Notes: generated by a model not told the origin, from the letters alone. DNA of 64,000 nt from Clostridia bacterium (GCA_017512985.1 JAFWEJ010000006.1:1-64000), one strand, 5' to 3'. Positions 1 through 8,672 are shown, counted from the stretch's first letter. Numbers and translations are program-made.

Positions 1-39
1 CCAGGCATTTTGTTTAGTAATAGAAAAAGGTGCAGTTGA

Positions 40-1260
40 TTATTGCGTATTGTCAATCTCTCTCAAACCGGGTAGTAAAAATACGGCAAGCGCAACGATG
101 ATAATGCCAATTCCGCAAATGACAAACCATTTCTCAACTCCCAGCCGCTCCGCCAGAGGCCCGGAAATGACAAGGCCAAACGGCATGGCGAGGGAAGCGG
201 CGCTTGTCAGTAGAGAAAAAACTCTCCCCAGATATTCTGGTTTGACCGTTTCTTGAAAAATCGCATTTTGCACACCGTAAAATGGAGCGGAAATTCCCAT
301 AACAGTACAGCACACAACAAAGACAAGAAATGCGTCTGGCGGCAAAAGCCCGGAGAGCATATTGCTAACGCCCATCAGGAGAACGGAAAGACCGATGGTG
401 TACCGCCGTTTCTTAAAACCGCCCCAAATGCTCAGAATGACTCCGCCAAGCAGCATACCAACCGCAAAAGCAATTTCAGCGGCAGAGGCATGGGCCGGTG
501 TTCCTTTGAAGTATGACATACAGATGAGAGGAAAAAGCGTACTGATTGGCATATAAAAGAACATATAAATTACACCAATCCAGAGCAGAGCAAAGAGGCC
601 CCTGTTTTGCTTTAATACCACATACCCCTCTTTCATATCCTGTAAAAACTGTTGTCTTTTCGTTTCTGGACATAGTTCAGGCGTTGGTATGGACGAAATC
701 GCAACAGTCACACAGGCAAGGATTGCACCCACAATATCTAACAATATAATTGCATTAAGAGGCCAAACAGCATATAAAAACGCTGCGGCAGCTGGACTGA
801 TAATCGCACTTACTGCTTGCATGGTCTGCGTGTAACCAGCGCATTTTGTAAGTTCCTCTTTTGGCACAATCATAGGTGTTGCTGCGCTGAATGCTGGAGA
901 ATGAAAAGCAGTTCCCGCACTTCGGATTAACAGGACAACCATAATAGACCATACGGGCAATTCCATGTAAAACGCCACCAGCGCCAGAATACCGCCAGCG
1001 GCGGCAATTATCAAATCCGCACCAATCATTACGCTTTTACGGCTGTGCCGGTCAACAAAAGCACCTGCAAACGGGCCTAAACAGGCTTGCGGCAAAAATC
1101 CAATCAGTGTTGCCGCCGTCAATATGATTGCAGAATTAGTTTTCGCAACCAAATAAAAGATAATGGCCATTTGCAAAATACCGCTGCTAATAAAGGATAT
1201 TGCTTGTCCGGCAAGAAGTGTAAAATAAGTTTTTCTCCATGAATTGTTGTTTTGGGTCAT
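40..1260 (-). CDS. Mef-like MFS (DHA3) drug efflux protein
   Basis: A 406-residue inner-membrane proton antiporter of the major facilitator superfamily, most like the Mef macrolide efflux pumps. It shares with them the stretches QAISFISSGILQMAIIFYL near the N terminus, FVDRHSRK in the loop after TM2, RSAGTAFHSPA, LTKCAGYTQ and the late KPEYLGRVFSL loop. About twelve hydrophobic segments are visible and the length is normal for Mef. The start at 1260 is chosen because AAAGGAGG lies 9 nt upstream; an in-frame upstream extension to 1386 runs through the leader hairpins and is unlikely. Expression is probably controlled by the leader described separately. It lies in the accessory island. The substrate (macrolide or another drug) is inferred from similarity only. 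Confidence 0.85.
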   Translation of the reverse strand: MTQNNNSWRKTYFTLLAGQAISFISSGILQMAIIFYLVAKTNSAIILTAATLIGFLPQACLGPFAGAFVDRHSRKSVMIGADLIIAAAGGILALVAFYMELPVWSIMVVLLIRSAGTAFHSPAFSAATPMIVPKEELTKCAGYTQTMQAVSAIISPAAAAFLYAVWPLNAIILLDIVGAILACVTVAISSIPTPELCPETKRQQFLQDMKEGYVVLKQNRGLFALLWIGVIYMFFYMPISTLFPLICMSYFKGTPAHASAAEIAFAVGMLLGGVILSIWGGFKKRRYTIGLSVLLMGVSNMLSGLLPPDAFLVFVVCCTVMGISAPFYGVQNAIFQETVKPEYLGRVFSLLTSAASLAMPFGLVISGPLAERLGVEKWFVICGIGIIIVALAVFLLPGLREIDNTQ

Positions 1261-1307
1261 AATGCGAACCTCCTTTTTTATTGCATTGTTCCTTTGTTTC
1301 TGCAATA

Positions 1308-1357
1308 AAAAGCAGGCGTTGTCCCACAGAGAGGGCAGACGCCTGCATAACAACAAA
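1308..1357 (-). terminator. Attenuator-type terminator in efflux gene leader
   Basis: Minus-strand GCAGGCGT pairs with ACGCCTGC and is followed by CTTTTTATT, about 45 nt before the efflux gene start. A smaller CCAC/GGTGG hairpin followed by CTTTTTTT sits upstream near 1430-1455. Two terminators between a promoter and its own gene indicate conditional read-through. Confidence 0.6.
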
Positions 1358-1480
1358 GCACGAAAAAACACCACGATACAGTTCAAAGACTGCTCGTGTC
1401 AAACCTACGTGTTCCTTTGCATACGCACGCAAAAAAAGCCCACCATCATGTGGAAAGGTACTTCTACTTTTTATTGCTTA

Positions 1481-1501
1481 TTAGCGTACACAAATTAACA
1501 C
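1481..1501 (-). CDS. Putative 6-codon leader peptide of the efflux gene
   Basis: GTG followed by five sense codons and TAA, encoding MLICVR. A perfect GGAGG (1509-1513) lies 7 nt before the GTG, and the promoter at 1536-1565 places it near the transcript 5' end. Short translated leaders that stall ribosomes on macrolides control many Mef, Msr and Erm genes by attenuation. Here two terminator-like hairpins follow before the efflux gene. The role is inferred; an alternative GTG two bases earlier would give only a dipeptide. Confidence 0.4.
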   Translation of the reverse strand: MLICVR

Positions 1502-1535
1502 ACGTAAGCCTCCTTCCAATCTCAAACTGTCGCAC

Positions 1536-1565
1536 AGTATAACACACATCCGATAGACTTGTCAA
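1536..1565 (-). promoter_or_regulatory. Promoter of the efflux gene leader
   Basis: On the minus strand TTGACA (1560-1565) and TATACT (1536-1541) are separated by 18 nt. The transcript would have a leader of about 270 nt before the Mef-like start at 1260. Confidence 0.7.
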
Positions 1566-2315
1566 CCATTTTTAACCTTGTTTTCCATCTTGTTTTTCCA
1601 TCTCTTACGGGCAGTAGCAAAGCCAGGCGAGCCAGTCAACGGTCAAGATGAACGGCGCTTTCAGCGCCGCCGTTGACAGTCTCGCCCGTCTTTGCTAATG
1701 GGTAATCAAGGCGGGAAAGCCATTTTAGGGCTTTCCCGCCCATTTCAATTTTGGGAGAAGAAAGGCCCCAAAATGAACGAGTGCGGCCAAACACTTTTAG
1801 GGATTGGCCACCTTGTCCACCCATCCAGCGGGGCGGCGGGGAACGGTCAAGGCCGGGCGTCAGCCCATTCATTTCAGCCTTGACGGTTTCCTGCCGTCCT
1901 GCTACTTTTCCCGGAGTGTGGCCACACATCTGGTCACGGTGTCCAGAGCTTTGGGACTTTTTGTCCCATAGGCCGGGGGCGGAGGACGAGGGACGGGGGC
2001 TTTCATAATACGCCCTGTCTGCTGCTGAAATCAGCCCTTTGTTTCCGGCTTACCAGCCCCAAACAAAGCCCTGCTTTCCTGCCGCGTCAAATGCCCTTGC
2101 CCTCCCCGGCGGCAACGGTATTTTCAGGGCAACGCCGACAGAGCGTATAACACACTACACTTTGCTCCGCAAAGTCGTGTGCCAAATGGGGCGCTGCCCC
2201 CTTTGGAAACCCCCGCAACAAACAGGTGCTATGCACCCAGCCGGGAGCATAGCGCCGTTTGTTGTCAGCAGCCCGTTTCACGGTCTGCGTGTAGTTCCTT
2301 GTAAACTGACCTAAT
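1566..2315. other. Hairpin-rich non-coding segment of the mobile island
   Basis: No credible gene was found. The segment carries several strong inverted repeats: an imperfect palindrome at 1615-1697 (arms TAGCAAAG, GGCGAG, GTCAACGG and their complements), a 12-bp-stem hairpin GGCGGGAAAGCC/GGCTTTCCCGCC near 1709-1742, CCAAAxGGGGC/GCCCCCTTTGG near 2183-2208, and CAACAAAC...GTTTGTTG at about 2215-2263. Such structured spacers are common in Clostridia conjugative elements between modules. The function is not known; a transfer origin or a remnant of one is possible. Confidence 0.5.
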
Positions 2316-3488
2316 ATGAGGAATAAACATCCCCCACGCTCCCTTCTCTCTATTATCCTTTATGTGATTGGCCTTGGTTTGGCAGCGTGCGGCGCGATTA
2401 TCGCGTGTCAGGTGCCTGAAGAGATTCAGTACATCGTATCCGCTCCTGAAAACAGGGGGGAGATAGAAGCTGTTGTCCAGAAAGCGCAAAAAACGCTTCT
2501 GGATGTATCAGACAGAGTGGAATCCGCCTGCATTTCCGGAAAAGCTCAAAACATGATTGCTTCGACGAATGTTTCTGCGACTGCTGTTACAGTGTATGCA
2601 GTCGATACCGGATATACTGATCTGTTCTACAGAAAAATGATATCCGGGAGGCTGATCAGCAAGAGAGACGTTGAAGAATCAAAGAATGTGATCATGATTG
2701 ATCAAAAAACAGCGTATATGCTGTTCCCGGCAGGCGAAGCTCTGGATCAAACGATGTGGATTGGAGACGCTTCCTGGACTGTCATTGGGATTATGAACAA
2801 TCATTCTCAATTAGGCGAGGCAGATGATTCAATAGTATATATACCACTGTCCGCGGCCACAAAGCGGGAAATACCAATACGGACGCTGGAAATAAGGCTT
2901 CAATACAGAAGTAGGGATTCATCCGCTACGCAGATCAGAGAAATGCTGACAGGTTGGAGGAAAGGAGGCTCATTCTATAATCTGCCCAAGGAGAAGATTT
3001 CCGCAGCCATGCCATTGCTTTGGATCGCTGTGATTGTTGGTTTCTGTTTGATTCGTTGGCTGTTTAGCAACATTTTGAAATACACTAAGCGCCAATATGA
3101 GATATTTCAAAGGAAACTACGCCAGCATTACGCATACCAGATGGCTGGATGGATTTGCTGGAAACTGCAGGTTGTTATGCTGATGGGAATAGCGTTATGC
3201 GCTACGGCATATGGTGTCATTTCATTGCTCAGGCAAACAGCGTTAATGTTCCCGGAGTGGATTCCGGAGAAGCCTGTCAGTATTGCGTCGTACACCAGCC
3301 GATTCTGGGAGCTGCATCATGTCGCTTCCGCGTCTGTCCAGTACACAAGCCAATGGGAAAGCGCTGTGGCGCTGGCGGCATGGCTCATTCAATGGGGATG
3401 CTTTTTTCTGCTGGCAGCAGGGGCTGCGAATCTGTTATGTGAAAGAATCATGAAAAACACATTTTATTCAGGAGGTAAGAGACCGTGA
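2316..3488 (+). CDS. MacB-like ABC transporter permease (no ATPase partner seen)
   Basis: A 390-residue protein with the layout of MacB/FtsX-type permeases: TM1 at residues 10-30, an extracytoplasmic MacB-core-like domain at about 35-225, then three further membrane segments at about 233-253, 285-310 and 355-378. It overlaps the following adaptor gene by 4 nt (GTGA), so the two are translationally coupled and probably form one export complex. No ABC ATPase gene lies nearby, which is odd because this permease type works only with one. The ATG at 2316 lacks a clear Shine-Dalgarno sequence and stands at the edge of the hairpin-rich segment, suggesting a recombination junction. Base composition is clearly AT-richer than the chromosomal genes to the right. 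Confidence 0.65.
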   Translation: MRNKHPPRSLLSIILYVIGLGLAACGAIIACQVPEEIQYIVSAPENRGEIEAVVQKAQKTLLDVSDRVESACISGKAQNMIASTNVSATAVTVYAVDTGYTDLFYRKMISGRLISKRDVEESKNVIMIDQKTAYMLFPAGEALDQTMWIGDASWTVIGIMNNHSQLGEADDSIVYIPLSAATKREIPIRTLEIRLQYRSRDSSATQIREMLTGWRKGGSFYNLPKEKISAAMPLLWIAVIVGFCLIRWLFSNILKYTKRQYEIFQRKLRQHYAYQMAGWICWKLQVVMLMGIALCATAYGVISLLRQTALMFPEWIPEKPVSIASYTSRFWELHHVASASVQYTSQWESAVALAAWLIQWGCFFLLAAGAANLLCERIMKNTFYSGGKRP

Positions 3489-4570
3489 GGAAAGCTCTGT
3501 TATCACTTGTAATCGTTTTGACCCTGATCTTTTCCACCTGCGCTATAGCAGAAACCATTACGGTTTATGGAACAGTTGTCTCAGTGGAAAGCATAACAAT
3601 TGTCAGCAATGTAAAGGGAATTGTAGACAAAATCAATGCTCGAGTAGGTGATCGGATAGAAAAGGATGCCGTTCTGGCGGAGATCAAAACCACAGAAATC
3701 ATTGCACCTATCGGCGGGCAAATACAAGTATGGGCAAACGCAAGTAACAGCATTAGCGAGCTGAATGAGAAATATGGAGCAATTGCATATATTATTCCGA
3801 CAGAAACATATTCTTTGAAAGCAACGCCGGAAGATGCAAACGGGAAAAGAATCAAAGTGCATTCAGGGCAAAAGGTCTATTTGCGCTGCAACAAAGATGG
3901 CAGGCATTCTGGCCAGGGAATTGTCACAAAAGTCGATGAGAAAGAGTTTACAGTGCAAGTGGATCAGGGGAACTTTGTTGCCAAAGAATTGGTTGATATT
4001 TTCACGCGGGAAGACTATTCGCTTGCATCACGAATCGGACAGGCAAAAATCACAACTTCTGATGATGTGACTGTAACCGGAATAGGATATATTGTCAGAT
4101 GCCACGTCGCCTCCGGCGATATCATCAATAAAGGAGATCTTCTTTTTGAAACGATTGAAGGAAATGTTCCTTCTGGAACTATCAATGCAGATCGTATTTT
4201 GAGTCCATGCACAGGTACTCTTGCTTCGCTGTCTGTTACCCCGGGAGAAGGTGTGGAAAGCGGAAAAGTTTTTGCAGAGATTTATCCGGATGATATGCTT
4301 CGTATCAAAGCTTTGGTTCCGGAAGGCGCTCTGTCGGAAATCCACTTACAGGATACTGTCTATATTACCGGTCAGTATCAGGAAACATTTAGCGAACCAA
4401 TTTCGGGAATTGTGGAAAAGATTTCATCAATTCCTGAAAAAACTGAAATGACCGAAGCATCATATGAATCATATTATGCTGCATATATAATTGTTCCGAA
4501 CGCTAGCGTATTACGATATGGTATGAATGTAACAATTACAAATCAGTTGAATGATGCTGGAACTGAGTGA
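3485..4570 (+). CDS. HlyD/MacA-like efflux adaptor subunit
   Basis: A 361-residue exported adaptor. Residues 1-22 form a signal peptide ending in CAIAET. Next comes a biotinyl-lipoyl-like half motif (GIVDKINARVGDRIEKDAVLA), a central insert, a second lipoyl-like repeat (GYIVRCHVASGDIINKGDLL) and a beta-barrel region near residues 265-345. Start GTG 3485 has AGGAGGT 8 nt upstream and overlaps the permease stop codon. The partner permease supports a MacAB-type or peptide-export role, but the ATPase is absent from the window. Substrate unknown. Confidence 0.65.
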   Translation: MRKALLSLVIVLTLIFSTCAIAETITVYGTVVSVESITIVSNVKGIVDKINARVGDRIEKDAVLAEIKTTEIIAPIGGQIQVWANASNSISELNEKYGAIAYIIPTETYSLKATPEDANGKRIKVHSGQKVYLRCNKDGRHSGQGIVTKVDEKEFTVQVDQGNFVAKELVDIFTREDYSLASRIGQAKITTSDDVTVTGIGYIVRCHVASGDIINKGDLLFETIEGNVPSGTINADRILSPCTGTLASLSVTPGEGVESGKVFAEIYPDDMLRIKALVPEGALSEIHLQDTVYITGQYQETFSEPISGIVEKISSIPEKTEMTEASYESYYAAYIIVPNASVLRYGMNVTITNQLNDAGTE

Positions 4571-4625
4571 TTTTACAAATGCTAAAATTGTTTTACAAAT
4601 TATAAGTATACCATAAGATGAGTAA

Positions 4626-6125
4626 TCATCTTTCCGATTGATTTTGTGTTTTTTTTCTGCTCAGTACTTTCTGCTGATCGCGGGCTCTTTCTTCTGCTCT
4701 TTCGACGGTATAGGCCTGATATCTGATTTTCATGAGCCTGTCGACCTTTTTCCGGATCGGTTTGCACTGTTCTTCCAATCCGGTCTTTTTTGCCCGAAGC
4801 TGCTGCTTTTCTTTTTTCCAGGAGGAAAGAGTGATTTTCGGCACTTTGTATTTTTCTTTCAGTGTGCGTTTTGCAGAGTAGTACTGATTGATTTCTTCCC
4901 TGTGCGTCTGAGCAAATTTCTCCCGCCTGGTTTTAAAATGTATCTCGTTCATCTGGTCGATGACTGGCTTGTTTTCTACGACGGTTTCGCCCAATTGGAT
5001 TTTGGTATTCAGATCCCTGATCTGACTGTCAATCTCCCGGCATTCAGTCAGGATGCCGCTGACCTGACTGTCCAGTTCCCCGACAAACCTGTCCAGATCA
5101 TCCATGGTCTGAATTCCATTTTCCTCCATCAGCCGGATACTACTTGCCATTTCCTTCAGAAGTTTATCAGTTTCCGGACTGTTCCCGGATTTGCGGGTTT
5201 CCTGCTTGTAATACTGCCTGATTCGATCAATGGGCGTAATCGGCGCTGGTTCCTTCGATTGCAGTAGTTTTGTCTTCTGCTCTTTGATCCATTCCAGAAT
5301 GCTCTGGATTTTGGATTTCAGTTTTTCAATCAGGTTATTCGTCGCCTTGATCCACCGGTTCTTGTCGCCCTTTTCAGTCGGGATGCCGCGGGCTTCCATC
5401 TGCCGAACCTGCGGCCCCTCATGAATGGTTGGAATCTGGTCAATGCCCCGTTCCTCATAACTGCGGGGATCGAGCCGGATATCGAGACCCTTGCGTTCAA
5501 AGAGTTCATTGTTCAGTTTGCACCAGCATTCCCGCCACCAGATCAGCGTTTCCGGCGTATGCCAGTCCGTGGTGTGAACGGCATTGAAGATGTAATTCCC
5601 GTTTTCATCCTTCTTCCGGTTTCCGTTTTCGTCCAGCACATACTCCCGGCGCTGTTTGCTGCCCCAGGAACCGTCCGGATTCAGCGGACGCATGGTTGTC
5701 ATCACATGGAAGTGCGGATTCGGGATGCCATCATCCCCCTTGTCCGGTTCATGGATCGCCAGATCCGCGATCATCCCTTTATCAACCAGGCATTCCTGTA
5801 CGAATGTCCTGGCAAGCTCAAGGTTTTCTTCCGGCGTAAACTCATTCTGAAGCGCGATATCAAAGCTGTACGCCAGCTGCGCTTTCTTGTGCTTCTCCAC
5901 TTCTTCCACCGCGTTCCAGAGCGTCTGTCGGTCTTTGTATTCCGGCGGCGCGTTTGGCGGCAGCATGATCTCCGTATAGGTCACGCCGCCTTTACGAGTG
6001 AAATCGTTGGTTTCCCCGTAGTATCCGCTGTAGAGCTCTTCTCCCGCACGGTAGGCGGCGGACGCGATGGCGCTCTGGCCGCCGGCGCGTCCGATATGGC
6101 CTACATGGAAATGACACAGTGCCAT
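4626..6125 (-). CDS. MobA/MobL family relaxase (MobQ type)
   Basis: This 499-residue protein starts conjugative mobilization by nicking oriT and binding the 5' end. The relaxase domain covers residues 1-250. Tyr25 (in SAAYRAGEE) is the expected nucleophile. His125 and the HFH pair His138/His140 form the metal-binding three-histidine motif. Residues 260-499 are helical and charged, typical of the MobQ accessory tail. AAGGAGG stands 9 nt before ATG 6125. The DUF3847 gene is directly upstream and the candidate oriT lies about 550 nt upstream. No type IV secretion genes are visible, so the element is probably mobilized in trans. Confidence 0.9.
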   Translation of the reverse strand: MALCHFHVGHIGRAGGQSAIASAAYRAGEELYSGYYGETNDFTRKGGVTYTEIMLPPNAPPEYKDRQTLWNAVEEVEKHKKAQLAYSFDIALQNEFTPEENLELARTFVQECLVDKGMIADLAIHEPDKGDDGIPNPHFHVMTTMRPLNPDGSWGSKQRREYVLDENGNRKKDENGNYIFNAVHTTDWHTPETLIWWRECWCKLNNELFERKGLDIRLDPRSYEERGIDQIPTIHEGPQVRQMEARGIPTEKGDKNRWIKATNNLIEKLKSKIQSILEWIKEQKTKLLQSKEPAPITPIDRIRQYYKQETRKSGNSPETDKLLKEMASSIRLMEENGIQTMDDLDRFVGELDSQVSGILTECREIDSQIRDLNTKIQLGETVVENKPVIDQMNEIHFKTRREKFAQTHREEINQYYSAKRTLKEKYKVPKITLSSWKKEKQQLRAKKTGLEEQCKPIRKKVDRLMKIRYQAYTVERAEERARDQQKVLSRKKTQNQSER

Positions 6126-6126
6126 A

Positions 6127-6438
6127 TCAGCCTGCCTCCTTTTCCGGAGGAGGATCTACATGCAGGGCAGCCCTTTCCTGAAACAGTGCCTTCACGGCGG
6201 GAATGTCATGCAACATTTCCGCCAGATCGTAAAACTCCCTTTCCGTAAGGCACTTGATTTCAGGAAAGAAGTGCTCGATTTCGGCTCCGCGGGTAATCAG
6301 GCGATGCGCACGCTCTTTTTCCTTTTTCGAGCGCTGATACGCCTTCTTGTTTTCTTCCCGCTGGAGACGATGCTGCGCCTGACTGAGCTGACGCTCGGCG
6401 TCAGCCAGAGTGATGGGAGGCTGCTCCTTCTTTTTCAT
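6127..6438 (-). CDS. DUF3847 family mobilization-associated protein
   Basis: A 103-residue, charged, mostly helical protein. The central stretch KERAHRLITRGAEIEHFFPE is the recognisable core of DUF3847, a family that regularly precedes MobA/MobL relaxases in Clostridia elements. A GAAGGAGG site lies before ATG 6438; longer in-frame starts run through the oriT-like region and lack support. It ends 1 nt before the relaxase gene, so the two are cotranscribed. An accessory role in relaxosome formation is inferred from this constant neighbourhood. Confidence 0.75.
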   Translation of the reverse strand: MKKKEQPPITLADAERQLSQAQHRLQREENKKAYQRSKKEKERAHRLITRGAEIEHFFPEIKCLTEREFYDLAEMLHDIPAVKALFQERAALHVDPPPEKEAG

Positions 6439-6947
6439 ATGCAGCAGCCTCCTTCGTGATGGATTGCACGCTGGCAGCGTGAACAGTGATGGGAAGGATG
6501 AATGTCGCGGGCAGCGACGTTCATCCGTACTTCGGGATAGCCGCAACGCGGCGCAAGGGCGATTGAGCCCTTGGACAGAGCCGGGGAAGCAGCATTGCTT
6601 TTCCCGGCTCCACCTGGCCGCCTGCATCGGGATGCAGCGGGCAGGTCCCCCGGAGGGCGCACGAATACAGGTGGGACACCTGTATAGAAGTGCGCACTTC
6701 TCAGTGACGTATGCCGCAGGCTCCGATTGAAAACCCGCCGTCCCCGGGGCTGTTGATTTTTCCTGGTTTCCATGGGTTCTTCTCCTTTCCGTACTGGTTG
6801 GTTTTCCTGCCATTTCAGATGGCTTCGATTCCGGTTCATATTGGCTGTCCTCCTTCTATCGGAATCTCCCAAACTGGCTGCAAATCTGCTTGTTTTTGCA
6901 GCCAGTCGGGAAAAGTGGTTTCAAAATCGGGGGAAATTGGCTGCTGC
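6439..6947. other. Non-coding mobilization region with candidate oriT
   Basis: No convincing protein gene. The two adjacent palindromes listed separately lie inside. A possible minus-strand ORF (6435-6773) has a ribosome site but would be an Arg/Ser/Cys-rich peptide whose coding strand is entirely occupied by these hairpins, so it is not called. Confidence 0.5.
6665..6701. other. Candidate oriT: two abutting perfect palindromes
   Basis: The first palindrome has arms ATACAGGTG/CACCTGTAT with a 3-nt loop (6665-6685). It abuts AGAAGTGCGCACTTCT (6686-6701). The pair sits between the DUF3847-relaxase operon and the partition genes, where the transfer origin of this element class is expected. The nick site cannot be placed from sequence alone. 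Confidence 0.55.
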
Positions 6948-7334
6948 TCAGCCAAAGACGCTCAGCGCCTGATCCGCCAGCTCTCGGTTGCGCTGCGCCT
7001 GGTCGTCGGGGATCACGGTCGGTTCGTTCCTGCTTTCGGGGGCAGGAACAGTCTGGACGGTGAGATTGGCAAGGATCGGTTTCAGATCGCGGACGACGGA
7101 ATCGGACAGTTTCCGGCAGAAGGCATCTTCGCGTTCCCTGGTTTCCAGCAAAGGATCTTCCGCCAGCATCTGCTGCCGGCGGAAGAAATCATTCAGCGCT
7201 ATAACGACTGTTTTGCTGTAAGAAGGGAACAGGGTTTTATCCCTGCTTTGCAGATGCTCCCAGGCCAGACGGTCCTCCTCCCGGTTCAGGTTAAGGCGGA
7301 GATTGGTGTTGACGATAGCGCTTTTCCCGCTCAC
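6948..7334 (-). CDS. ParR-like partner of the ParM-like ATPase
   Basis: A 128-residue protein whose N-terminal 55 residues (NTNLRLNLNREEDRLAWEHL, then SYSKTVVIALNDFF) look like a ribbon-helix-helix DNA-binding unit as in ParR/StbB centromere-binding proteins. The rest is variable and charged. It starts with GTG at 7334 inside the parM-like stop region (GTGA overlap), which is the usual parM-parR order. It would bind centromere repeats and couple the DNA to the actin-like filament. The family assignment rests mainly on position and N-terminal pattern. Confidence 0.55.
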   Translation of the reverse strand: MSGKSAIVNTNLRLNLNREEDRLAWEHLQSRDKTLFPSYSKTVVIALNDFFRRQQMLAEDPLLETREREDAFCRKLSDSVVRDLKPILANLTVQTVPAPESRNEPTVIPDDQAQRNRELADQALSVFG

Positions 7335-8269
7335 AGCATTCCCTGCCTCTCCAGTTTTCCCTGAGCGAGGTACTCATAGCCCTTGGCCGCGGCCATGATG
7401 TCGTCGTTGATCGTGACCCGGCTTTCGTCATACGTTCCGAAGTTTTTGATGATGCACCCGCCGCCTCCGACGATGTGCAGGTTCATCAGGTCCGGAGTGT
7501 ATCCGAGTTCCCGGAGCAGTCCCATGACTTCATCCGCGTACTTCGTCGCTTCTTCCCGGATGATGGCCAGCGCTTTTTCTCCCATCCTGGCGGTGCCGGT
7601 GATCAGGACTTCCTCAACGAGTTTCTCTTCCGCGGAAGTCCCGTATTCCTGCTGCATCCTTTCCTGAATCCGGATCATGCACTGGTTGACGCCGAGCCTC
7701 CGCGTATAACACGCTGCCTGGCTCGGAATCCCATTGGTCAGCTTCATCACGTTGATCGTGCCGTTGCCGATATCACAGATCATGGTGATTCCTTCCAGCT
7801 TGGCGATATAGGGAGCCACATGGGCGAATCCCTGGGGAAAGATCTCCACGCCGTCGATGTCAACGGTGTACTGCTCGCCGTTCAGCCAGAACACCACATG
7901 CCTGTTCGCCTGCAGGTATTTCCGGAAGCGGTCACGCTGTTCGGAAATCCAGTTCAGGGGAACGCCGACTGCCAGGAAGACAAGGGCGTAATTCATTCCT
8001 GCCAGCTTCATTTCTTTGGCGATAGCCGCAAGGGTGAGGACGTAGTAATCCTCATCTTCATCCTTATCCTTGATGAAGGCCTTGTGCTGTTCGCCGATGA
8101 CATAGTACTTCCCGCCATAGAAGACCATGTCTCCCTTGAAATAGGGATCCTTGTCATAGACGGTGACGCCTGCTTTGAAGCAGGCGTTCGCCGTCTTGAT
8201 GTTGCCATACCCCTGATCAACACCGATGATCACGTGGTAGGACTTCAGTTCACGAGAATCAGTAATCAT
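7331..8269 (-). CDS. ParM/StbA-like actin-family partition ATPase
   Basis: A 312-residue actin-fold protein. It shows the phosphate-1 motif GVDQGYGNIKTA near residue 16, the phosphate-2 motif ICDIGNGTINV near residue 165 and the adenosine motif IVGGGGCII near residue 270. Such filament-forming ATPases segregate plasmids; in integrated elements they may stabilise the excised circular form. GGAAGG precedes ATG 8269. It is followed, with a 4-nt overlap, by the ParR-like gene. Its presence suggests that the element has, or once had, an autonomous circular stage. Confidence 0.85.
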   Translation of the reverse strand: MITDSRELKSYHVIIGVDQGYGNIKTANACFKAGVTVYDKDPYFKGDMVFYGGKYYVIGEQHKAFIKDKDEDEDYYVLTLAAIAKEMKLAGMNYALVFLAVGVPLNWISEQRDRFRKYLQANRHVVFWLNGEQYTVDIDGVEIFPQGFAHVAPYIAKLEGITMICDIGNGTINVMKLTNGIPSQAACYTRRLGVNQCMIRIQERMQQEYGTSAEEKLVEEVLITGTARMGEKALAIIREEATKYADEVMGLLRELGYTPDLMNLHIVGGGGCIIKNFGTYDESRVTINDDIMAAAKGYEYLAQGKLERQGML

Positions 8270-8330
8270 AACTTACCTTCCTTTCATAGTTTTGCCGATT
8301 TGCCGCATCGGCAATGCGGTTTTGCTTTCA

Positions 8331-8549
8331 TCAGGCACTGCACGGGGCGGGAGTAATCCGGTCGTTCTGATCGAACTCAAGTCCGTAGAACTTCTTCCGG
8401 AAGTAAGCGATGGGGCACTTACCGGAGATGGTAATGAACCCCTGCGCCTTCAGCTCACGATTCATGCCCTGAACGATCTGGTAAGCCTTGCTGCGGCTTA
8501 CACCCAGGACATCCTGAACTTCCTCCGCGGTGATAAACTGCGCTTTCAT
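8331..8549 (-). CDS. Small helix-turn-helix protein, excisionase-like
   Basis: A 72-residue protein with one HTH motif (ITAEEVQDVLGVSRSKAYQIVQGMNREL) of the MerR/excisionase type followed by a short basic tail. Start ATG 8549 has GGAAAGGAGGG upstream; the ten-residue N-terminal extension has no support. It is divergent from the repressor gene and is the first gene of the leftward mobilization operon. It may act as excisionase or as a regulator of the partition and transfer genes. Confidence 0.65.
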   Translation of the reverse strand: MKAQFITAEEVQDVLGVSRSKAYQIVQGMNRELKAQGFITISGKCPIAYFRKKFYGLEFDQNDRITPAPCSA

Positions 8550-8644
8550 GGACAACCCTCCTTTCCAATCTCGATTCATGCATCTTTCATGCGGCTATCT
8601 TGGAATCTGTTTTCCAAAAAACGCACTTATAATGCATATTTCAA

Positions 8645-8672
8645 ATTATAGCATCCAAAATGCATTTGTCAA
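8645..8672 (-). promoter_or_regulatory. Leftward promoter of the mobilization/partition operon
   Basis: Minus-strand TTGACA (8667-8672) and TATAAT (8645-8650), 16 nt apart. An AATGCATT motif (8659-8666) lies inside the spacer, with further copies AATGCATA (8631-8638) and AATGCACT (8691-8698). These are probable operators for the cI-like repressor. Confidence 0.75.

Noticed and set aside
6435-6773. Small minus-strand ORF with a ribosome site across the oriT-like region
   Set aside because: Its sequence is dictated by the palindromes and hairpins and is Arg/Ser/Cys-rich without family resemblance. It could be translated, but evidence is insufficient.
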